Source: Flavobacteriales bacterium
GTDB lineage: Bacteria > Bacteroidota > Bacteroidia > Flavobacteriales > Schleiferiaceae
Assembly: GCA_007693635.1 (NCBI GenBank)
Contig: REDE01000122.1
Span: 1-56,644 of the forward strand
Direction: 5' to 3'
DNA length: 56,644 bases
Shown: positions 50,695 to 56,644 of the stretch, in pieces
How the letters are laid out: each line of letters begins with the position of its first letter
Position numbering within the stretch: position 1 is the first letter of the stretch
Notes under the pieces: generated by a model
What the model was told of the DNA's origin: nothing
The model's database searches: none
Seen by the model: only the letters and a program-made list of their open reading frames with translations
Translations under genes and position numbers: made by a program

Positions 50695-52109
50695 TCTTTA
50701 TTAACTGGATCAAATTCAGTCCAACCGTTGGTCCAGTCGGTACCGCCAAAACCTCCAATGAAGTTTACGTTATCGAAGAAACCAGAACGATTAGGTTCAG
50801 AGAATTTAGCATTGCTAAAGTCGGCACCGCTAGTTAAAGTACCACTGCTAACGGCAAAGTTAGGATTGGAAGGGTAGTCACTAGCCAATTGTCCGCTTCC
50901 GTAGAATAAGTCAGGATTCAAACCAAGATTTGTGTAGATGCTTAATTCCGAAGCAGATTGCGGTCCTACGGTTACAGTATTAGCGTTATTCCAATATGCT
51001 TCTACATTGGCAACATCAACACCAGAACCGGCGCGGAAAGCGTTACCCATATTAGGAGCAACCATGATGTTGTTATCCAAAACACCGTGATTGTGTACGG
51101 TGTAATTGTCGTAAACAGAAGGTTGATTCATGCGAAGACCGCGCGGGAAACCAGCAAAAACAGAGTTGAAGATGGAAACGGCAGTTCTACGACGAAAGTC
51201 AATGGCGTGTGCAAAGTTGTTGTTGCTCACTCGATCACCAACACGGATAGGACCGAATACAGTAATGTTTGAGAATGTACCAGTGGTGTAGGGCTGAACG
51301 TCGTTGTCGTTTGGTCCATTGTCACATTCGAATGCGTTTGATTCTGATTGATCAGCGAAACCAGGATAGCGAACAACCAATCCGTACTGTACGTTTCCAG
51401 TCCATCCGAAGTCACAATCGAAGTCGTCATCCCACATGGCGTGTGAGATAAAGTACTTACCATCAACTGTTCCACCGAACCATTCGAAACCGTCGTCGCC
51501 ACCAAAGGAAACCATGTTGTATTCCATAATGGTTCCGCGACCCACACCACCCATAGTGATGGAGTTTGTTTCGTTGTTGGGTGTAATTTCAATACCACCA
51601 AATTCAACGCGAACGTATTTTAGAATTCCGCTGCTTTCGTTGTCATTGGCTGTACTGTTGGTTGTGCCAAAGTTAACCTCAGGTGTGATACCTTCAATCG
51701 CAGGATTGTTTTGGTTGGTATTTGCACGTCCTAAGATAACTAAACCACCCCAGTCACCACGATCACGAATACCCGGCTCTTGGTTTGAAGTAAATACGAT
51801 AGGCTCGCTTACAGTACCTTCAGCATTTAAAACACCACCTTTGTCAACAACCAATACACCGCGCGTACGACGATCACCAAGGATTACCGTACCAGGTTGG
51901 ATAGTTAAGGTTTTACCATCTCTCACAAAAACCTGTCCTTTAAGGAGGTACTTTTTGTCCTTGGTAAGGGTTCGGGTGTCGAGGTCACCGGTTAGTTCAA
52001 CAAGTTCGGAGGTATTTCCACCACCGTTGTTGTCATCATCTTTTTTACAAGATGAAAGCAATACAGCTGCAGCAGCTGCGAAGCTTAAAAACACATTTTT
52101 TGTTTTCAT
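50688..52109 (-). CDS. Secreted beta-helix lipoprotein paired with a TonB receptor
   Basis: About 473 aa from the ATG at 52109. SPII signal MKTKNVFLSFAAAAAVLLSSC followed by KKDDDNNGGGN, the acidic spacer typical of surface-exposed Bacteroidota lipoproteins. The rest is a repetitive parallel-beta-helix-like domain (LTKDKKYLLKGQVFVRDGKTLTIQPGTVILGD, GDWGGLVILGRANTN, FGGDDGFEWFGGTVDGKYFISHAMWDDDFDCDFGW), with acidic DDD and GGDDG stretches that could bind cations (inference). Similar proteins commonly follow TonB receptors in this phylum, with unknown ligand. It starts 44 bp after the receptor stop and probably acts as its surface partner. Confidence 0.84.
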   Translation of the reverse strand: MKTKNVFLSFAAAAAVLLSSCKKDDDNNGGGNTSELVELTGDLDTRTLTKDKKYLLKGQVFVRDGKTLTIQPGTVILGDRRTRGVLVVDKGGVLNAEGTVSEPIVFTSNQEPGIRDRGDWGGLVILGRANTNQNNPAIEGITPEVNFGTTNSTANDNESSGILKYVRVEFGGIEITPNNETNSITMGGVGRGTIMEYNMVSFGGDDGFEWFGGTVDGKYFISHAMWDDDFDCDFGWTGNVQYGLVVRYPGFADQSESNAFECDNGPNDNDVQPYTTGTFSNITVFGPIRVGDRVSNNNFAHAIDFRRRTAVSIFNSVFAGFPRGLRMNQPSVYDNYTVHNHGVLDNNIMVAPNMGNAFRAGSGVDVANVEAYWNNANTVTVGPQSASELSIYTNLGLNPDLFYGSGQLASDYPSNPNFAVSSGTLTSGADFSNAKFSEPNRSGFFDNVNFIGGFGGTDWTNGWTEFDPVNKEY

Positions 52110-52153
52110 GTGCATGATTAGAATTAGGGTTAAAAAAAACAGATTAATTGATT

Positions 52154-54973
52154 TTAGTTTAGTCGTATGGTAAACGACAATGAGGTAAGTGAACCCACAC
52201 GGTGTCTAAACACCTCGTGGTCTAGGTCATTGATTTTTTCGTTTCGATCAGAGTCTTGATAAAATCTGAAAGCGTAATCTAGGATGTTTTGAATTCCGAA
52301 TTTCATTTCAACAACTTCTCCTAATCTTCTTGAGATAGATAGGTCTAATGCATGACGCGGGAGTTCGTAGATTGTTGGGAAGTTATCGTCACCGACTAAG
52401 AAGATACGTGGTCCGAAAATGTTGTATTGAACGGCGATATCCATCAAACGTTTTTCATCGTTGTAGTACAAACCAGCATTGATGATGTAGGGAGATTGGC
52501 CTTCAAGTGGACGAACTCGGGTTTGAGCCACCGCAGATTCACCTAAATCAACCTCACTAATTATGTAGCTAGCGTTGAGGTTAATTGCGAAATTGTCGAG
52601 GATGCTTCCGGGGGCTCTGCCACGCATTGATAGACGAACCTCAGACTCTAATCCGTAGTTCTGAGCCCAATCGGCGTTCATGTAAGAAAGGGAAGGTTGT
52701 TCAGTTGTAATGATGGATCGGTTTTCAATGGGGTTTTGAAAATACTTGTAGAATGCACCTAGACTGATTACTTCTCCTACGCGAGGATAATATTCCCAAC
52801 GTGCATCGATATTTTGAATGGTAGCCATTTGTAAGTCAGGATTTCCAAAGCGTCCTGCTTGCAACTTATAATCGTAGAAAAGAAAGGGAGCTAATTCGCG
52901 AAACTCGGGGCGATTTACCGTTGTCATAGCACTTAATCGCAACTGGTTTTTTGGGGTTACCATGTACATGATATTGGCAAAGGGAAGGGTAGCGAAAATA
53001 GGATTATCAACCTCAACGCTGCCAATATTGTCCATAGAAAATAGTCGTTGAATATTGTATTCACCTCGCACACCACCCGCGAAAGTGAATCTGCGCCAAG
53101 GAAATACAATTTTGGCGTACGCCGCGTTAAGGAAGTTTGAAGCATTGTAGGAGTCGATGGGGCGAGTACCTTCTTCAAAGGCAAATCCATTGCGACTGCG
53201 GATATTCTCGGGTGCAAATATTTCGTTTAGGGGCAAGCGAATAAGCTCTTCTCCTATGTTAGGGTCGTTAAATCCTGGGTATAAGTATGAGAAGTAACGG
53301 CTATTGAAAGTTCTAGAGCGATATTCACCCATGTAGCCAAATTTCACTTCTCGTTTTTGGTTTCCTTGCGCACCAATTTCTTTGGTGTAGTCGAATCTCC
53401 AGCTATTGGAAGTCTCTTGCAAGTTACCCCAGTATCTTCCGGTTTCAAAAATATTTGATGAGGGAGGAAGCTGCATAATAAATGGATCTTCATCGCTCGA
53501 GGCAATCCGACGATACGTCCTAAAGCGACGCAAATCCGGCTCATCTTCGCCTAAGTAACTGAATCCAACAACCCAGTCAAATCGGTCTTTATCGCGAAGA
53601 AAATTACCTTCTAGTTGACTGGTATAAATGGTGCGACTTTGATAGCCCAGCAAGTAGTTTTGCCAAACATCGTCTGGGCGCTGTAAGAAATTATTACCAT
53701 TTCTAATGATTGTTTCGTTGACGCCAACTTGAGTTAAGAAGTTGGAAAATTTGATGGTTTTGCCATTACCCATATTATAGGTCCAGTTTGATAAAATATT
53801 TATTTTATCCTCACGGCTAAAGTGATCGTCGATGTAGCTTTCCCAAGGAAGAATATCCTGAGTTTGGTCTACCCATTCAAAATATCTATTAAAGCTCCTC
53901 TGGAAAAATTGATATCCACTGCTTAAGTTGAACGCATTAAAAGAAGTTAGACTACGGCCATCACTAAAACGTTTGATTCTTCCCATGCTTAATCCTATTC
54001 CGTAATCCGGTAAGGCCATTTTCTGCATCGGCATGAAATTGTTTGGCAACGACCTGGCAATATTTGCCTTCTCCTCAGAACCATTGCTCAGATCTTGGTA
54101 ATCAAATGTACTTGGAAAGCTTGATGGTAGGGAGCGAAAGCCGCTGTCGAACCCAAGACGATCTGTCCAAGAACCCTCGCTCTGAAAATACGGACGCATG
54201 GTCGTGTTGTTGCGGTACCCAAGGTCGAAGTGTAGTTTGGTAAAATTTTCGGGAACTTCGGAGCGGGTATGAATTTGAATTACACCACCCGCAAAATCAC
54301 CAGGCATATCAGGCGCTCCAGATTTATACACCATCATTCTATCAATGGCGCTACTCGATAGTAAATCGAATGAAAATGTTCGTTTGTCAACCTCTGTGCT
54401 TGGAGCTATTAGATTGTTTATCATTACGTTATTGTATCGTTCGCTAATTCCGCGGATCATTACAAATCGGTTTCCAACGATTGTAACACCCGGAATTCTT
54501 TGCATGACCTGAGCAGCGTTACCATCCATTGAACGACTGATTTGCTGCATGGATATTCCGGAAACTACTTCTCGTGCTTCCTTGGTGGCCAATACTAAAG
54601 TTTTTTCAGTGTTCTGAGTCCTTTCGGCTGTAACAATTGCGCCGGCAAGGGAAACTGCTGATTCCTTTAAAGTTAGATTGAGTTTGCGATTTTCACCTGC
54701 TCGTAGCGTAATGTTTTGATCTATGTTTTGATAGCCTATATAGGTGACCAATAGTTTGTACTCACCGGCGGGGATATTTTCAATAACGAAATCGCCATCT
54801 ATACCGGTCGATCCCCCTAAGTTTCTACTTGATCCTTGAAGCTGTATATTTACGCCTATTAAACTTTCTTTGCTTTCATCGAGAATAACGCCCGACATTC
54901 TTGCGTTTTGTGCCCAGGTCGCATACGATGCAACCAGAGCGAAGACTAAATAAAATTGTGATGCTATTTTCAT
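52154..54973 (-). CDS. TonB-dependent receptor with CarboxypepD_reg-like domain
   Basis: About 939 aa from the ATG at 54973 (MKIASQFYLVFALVASYATWAQ, a clean signal peptide); the track start at 55015 adds 14 residues ahead of it. A CarboxypepD_reg-like domain (ARMSGVILDESKESLIGVNIQLQGSSRNLGGSTGIDGDF), a plug with AAQVMQRIPGVTIVGNRFVMIRGISERYNNVMINNLIAPSTEVDKRTFSFDLLSSSAIDRMMVYKSGAPDMPGDFAGGVIQI in blocks, and a barrel ending SLSFTIRLN. The plug's ERYNNVMINN and PDMPGDFAGGVI place it in a non-SusC, TonB subgroup near outer-membrane protein beta-barrel (OMP_b-brl_3-like) types. Partner: the beta-helix lipoprotein downstream. Substrate unknown. Confidence 0.92.
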   Translation of the reverse strand: MKIASQFYLVFALVASYATWAQNARMSGVILDESKESLIGVNIQLQGSSRNLGGSTGIDGDFVIENIPAGEYKLLVTYIGYQNIDQNITLRAGENRKLNLTLKESAVSLAGAIVTAERTQNTEKTLVLATKEAREVVSGISMQQISRSMDGNAAQVMQRIPGVTIVGNRFVMIRGISERYNNVMINNLIAPSTEVDKRTFSFDLLSSSAIDRMMVYKSGAPDMPGDFAGGVIQIHTRSEVPENFTKLHFDLGYRNNTTMRPYFQSEGSWTDRLGFDSGFRSLPSSFPSTFDYQDLSNGSEEKANIARSLPNNFMPMQKMALPDYGIGLSMGRIKRFSDGRSLTSFNAFNLSSGYQFFQRSFNRYFEWVDQTQDILPWESYIDDHFSREDKINILSNWTYNMGNGKTIKFSNFLTQVGVNETIIRNGNNFLQRPDDVWQNYLLGYQSRTIYTSQLEGNFLRDKDRFDWVVGFSYLGEDEPDLRRFRTYRRIASSDEDPFIMQLPPSSNIFETGRYWGNLQETSNSWRFDYTKEIGAQGNQKREVKFGYMGEYRSRTFNSRYFSYLYPGFNDPNIGEELIRLPLNEIFAPENIRSRNGFAFEEGTRPIDSYNASNFLNAAYAKIVFPWRRFTFAGGVRGEYNIQRLFSMDNIGSVEVDNPIFATLPFANIMYMVTPKNQLRLSAMTTVNRPEFRELAPFLFYDYKLQAGRFGNPDLQMATIQNIDARWEYYPRVGEVISLGAFYKYFQNPIENRSIITTEQPSLSYMNADWAQNYGLESEVRLSMRGRAPGSILDNFAINLNASYIISEVDLGESAVAQTRVRPLEGQSPYIINAGLYYNDEKRLMDIAVQYNIFGPRIFLVGDDNFPTIYELPRHALDLSISRRLGEVVEMKFGIQNILDYAFRFYQDSDRNEKINDLDHEVFRHRVGSLTSLSFTIRLN

Positions 54974-55054
54974 TGCGTTAATGGTGGTGGTTTTAACGCT
55001 GCAAATCTTCGCCAATTTTTGATGTGCTATGTTTCCAAATCATTAACCGAATAT

Positions 55055-55065
55055 GAATTAACATC
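55055..55065 (-). promoter_or_regulatory. Copy of GATGTTAATTC upstream of the TonB receptor gene
   Basis: The minus-strand 11-mer GATGTTAATTC is identical to the one in the dyad at 50530-50540. A second GTTAAT unit lies 15 bp away (55042-55047). It is 15 nt upstream of a TTTG that may be part of a degenerate -7 box. Confidence 0.3.
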
Positions 55066-55156
55066 GACTGTTTTTTTTCTATTCGGTCACTTTCTTTTCG
55101 CCGAGAATACTGCAGTTTTGACAAATTTTTAATCGGGAAATGTTAAATTTTATTTC

Positions 55157-55164
55157 TAACTTTG
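55157..55164 (+). promoter_or_regulatory. Probable -7 promoter element of the AsmA-like gene
   Basis: TAACTTTG matches TAnnTTTG exactly, 45 bp before the ATG at 55210. No -33 TTTG. Confidence 0.42.
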
Positions 55165-55209
55165 ACCTTTCCATCAATTGGTCGCCAAAACAAAATTTTC
55201 TTATTTGAT

Positions 55210-56644
55210 ATGCTAAAAGTTCTAAAGTATTTGGGTGTAACCCTAGTGTTCATTTTTGCGATACTTCTACTCGCACCGATCCTTTTTAAATCCCAAATCG
55301 TGGATTTAATTCGCAAGCAAATCAATAACAATGTCGCGGCTCAAGTGGACTTTGGAGACGTGCACCTCAGTTTGATTCGTAGTTTCCCTGATTTTTCGCT
55401 TACGATTGAAGATTTTAGCGTTCAGGGTGTTGATACTTTTGCCGATGTTCGATTGGCGGATATTGAACGCTTTCGATTTACTTTAAACCTGATGAGTGTG
55501 ATTCGCGGCGACGAGATTGAAATAAAAACCATTGCCCTAACGAATCCTACATTTCATATTGTTGTATTAGACTCGTTGCTTGTCAATTACGATATTATGC
55601 TGCCTTCTGACGAAATCGAAGATTTGGAGCAGAGCGAAGATGAACCCGGTGCATTCAAAATGGCTTTACGTAGTCTGCGTGTTGTTAATCTTAAATTAAC
55701 ATACGATGATCGGATGGATGACATGTATATGGAAATTGAAGGATTGAATCATCAGCTCTCGGGAAATTTTAGCAATGATGATGTAGCCGTTTCTGCCGTT
55801 ACCGAAATCGAACGTTTGTTATTTAAAATGGACGGTATTGCTTTTCTATCCAATGTTAAAGCACTCTCTGAATTTTCGCTAGATGTCCATCAACCTACCA
55901 TGAAGGTAAAAATTAATGAGAATAGCTTTGTCCGCCTGAACGATTTGCAACTGGGAGCAAAGGGATTTGTTCAAATGAACGAAGAAACCATGGACATGGA
56001 TCTGGAGTTTGCTTCCGAGCGTTCAGACTTCCGACAGATCGTTTCTTTAATTCCCGCGTATTTTATGGAAGACTTTGCCGGTCTTGATGTTCGAGGCTCT
56101 TGCATCGTGGAGGGTAAAATTTCCGGGACCTACGATGGCGTATATGAGCAATACCCTTCGATGGATATTCGTATGAAGGCAAAAGATGGATTCATTAAAT
56201 ATCCCGACCTGCCCGCTGCCGTAGAAAAAGTTGCTTTCGACGCATCCATCAAGCATCCTGGTGGTGATTTGGATAAACTTAAGCTCAATGTATATCAATT
56301 TACCATGACTTTGGCGGAGCAAACTTTCTCGGCTTCAATGGCTTTGGCAACCCCGATGAGTGACCCCGCACTTCAGTTTGCGGCCAAAGGGAAATTAAGG
56401 TTCGACGATTTATCGAAGGTGGTTCCACTGGAAGAAGGTATGCGAATAAAAGGATTGCTGGATGTTGACATGGAGCTAGCTGCACAACTCTCCCAAATCG
56501 AAAACGAAGAGTTCGACAAGATCGTGGCAAAAGGTCGTGGGGAGCTTATGAATTTTGAATATCTTGATGCCGATATGCCAATGCCAGTTAAAATCACCTA
56601 CGCTGCGGCTAACCTAAATCCTAATATGCTACTGGTGGAAAACT
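55210..56644 (+). CDS. AsmA-like protein, N-terminal part (cut by window edge)
   Basis: Not in the ORF track because it runs off the right edge; at least 478 codons are open. The N-terminus MLKVLKYLGVTLVFIFAILLLAPILFKSQIVDLIRKQINNNVAAQVDFGDVHLSLIRSFPDFSLTIEDFSV (shown in blocks) is the AsmA pattern: one membrane anchor, then a chorein-like beta-groove repeat region. AsmA-family proteins bridge the periplasm and are thought to move phospholipids to the outer membrane. A TAACTTTG -7 box lies 45 bp upstream. Divergent from the TonB receptor. The minus-strand ORFs at 55143, 56047, 56300 and 56373 are its shadows. Confidence 0.88.
   Translation, partial: MLKVLKYLGVTLVFIFAILLLAPILFKSQIVDLIRKQINNNVAAQVDFGDVHLSLIRSFPDFSLTIEDFSVQGVDTFADVRLADIERFRFTLNLMSVIRGDEIEIKTIALTNPTFHIVVLDSLLVNYDIMLPSDEIEDLEQSEDEPGAFKMALRSLRVVNLKLTYDDRMDDMYMEIEGLNHQLSGNFSNDDVAVSAVTEIERLLFKMDGIAFLSNVKALSEFSLDVHQPTMKVKINENSFVRLNDLQLGAKGFVQMNEETMDMDLEFASERSDFRQIVSLIPAYFMEDFAGLDVRGSCIVEGKISGTYDGVYEQYPSMDIRMKAKDGFIKYPDLPAAVEKVAFDASIKHPGGDLDKLKLNVYQFTMTLAEQTFSASMALATPMSDPALQFAAKGKLRFDDLSKVVPLEEGMRIKGLLDVDMELAAQLSQIENEEFDKIVAKGRGELMNFEYLDADMPMPVKITYAAANLNPNMLLVEN

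Noticed and set aside
51436-52173. 245-aa plus-strand ORF opposite the beta-helix lipoprotein
   Set aside because: Long, but proline/serine-rich and without motifs; it mirrors the repetitive sense gene whose signal peptide and lipobox are clear.
55143-55331. 62-aa minus-strand ORF before the AsmA-like gene
   Set aside because: Overlaps the start of the AsmA-like gene, which has a good membrane anchor and continuous open frame.
1-56644. CRISPR arrays, tRNA/rRNA genes, insertion sequences, phage or defence genes
   Set aside because: Looked for on both strands; no spaced repeats, no cloverleaf-like ends, no transposase, integrase or nuclease-type defence proteins among the credible ORFs.

Overview
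The window reads as chromosomal DNA of a Bacteroidota bacterium, most likely of the order Flavobacteriales. The evidence is three TonB-dependent receptors with an N-terminal CarboxypepD_reg-like domain, a secreted hydrolase with a type IX secretion (T9SS) type A sorting tail, DUF5687 and DUF4920 proteins, many SPII lipoproteins, bacillithiol synthesis (bshA), weak or absent Shine-Dalgarno sequences, and Bacteroidota-type promoters (TTTG then TAnnTTTG). I saw no tRNA, rRNA, CRISPR array, insertion sequence or phage gene. Most of the content is core genome with some lineage-specific envelope genes.

Layout. 1-7150 (minus): ftsK, a LolA-like carrier, an LptF/LptG-type permease, two glycosyltransferases, then ribB, which is cut by the window edge and missing from the ORF track. 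7380-10550 (plus): a FadN-type beta-oxidation fusion enzyme and a TANGO2-like protein. 10565-14260: a small membrane protein, a TonB receptor and a secreted protein of unknown function. 14490-18235: an HTH regulator, tatC, bshA (overlapping tatC tail to tail) and a YrdC/YciO-family protein. 18235-19290: an AT-rich patch with one outer-membrane-type protein. 19290-21470: ABC ATPase plus DUF5687 permease. 21510-26490 (minus): metK-rlmD, and uvrB preceded by a 30-codon membrane peptide ORF that is not in the track. 26640-31220: TonB receptor plus T9SS-exported alpha/beta hydrolase. 31330-36710: LOG protein, an SDR/NUDIX/MnmD/cytochrome cluster, DUF4920 and other lipoproteins, and a LuxE-like protein. 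37550-40300: HdrB/HdrC-like Fe-S proteins with a lipoprotein gene between them. 40340-45490: an MCE protein, a cell-wall amidase and divergent LptD. 45510-48010: recF, DUF721, aroC. 48030-55015 (minus): a PhoB/PhoR-like two-component system, a lipoprotein, and a beta-helix lipoprotein with its TonB receptor. 55210-end: an AsmA-like protein, cut by the window edge and not in the track.

How the genes work together. Envelope biogenesis dominates: LPS transport (LptG-like, LptD), lipoprotein carriage (LolA-like), MCE lipid transport, AsmA, an amidase, glycosyltransferases and Tat export. The least-described parts are two uptake loci: TonB receptor plus secreted hydrolase with a displaced nucleophile motif, and TonB receptor plus beta-helix lipoprotein beside a two-component system. 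Other items worth checking are the leader peptide ahead of uvrB, the lipoprotein between the Fe-S genes, and several stop-codon-overlapping hairpins. I did not find a clearly new defence or mobile system.
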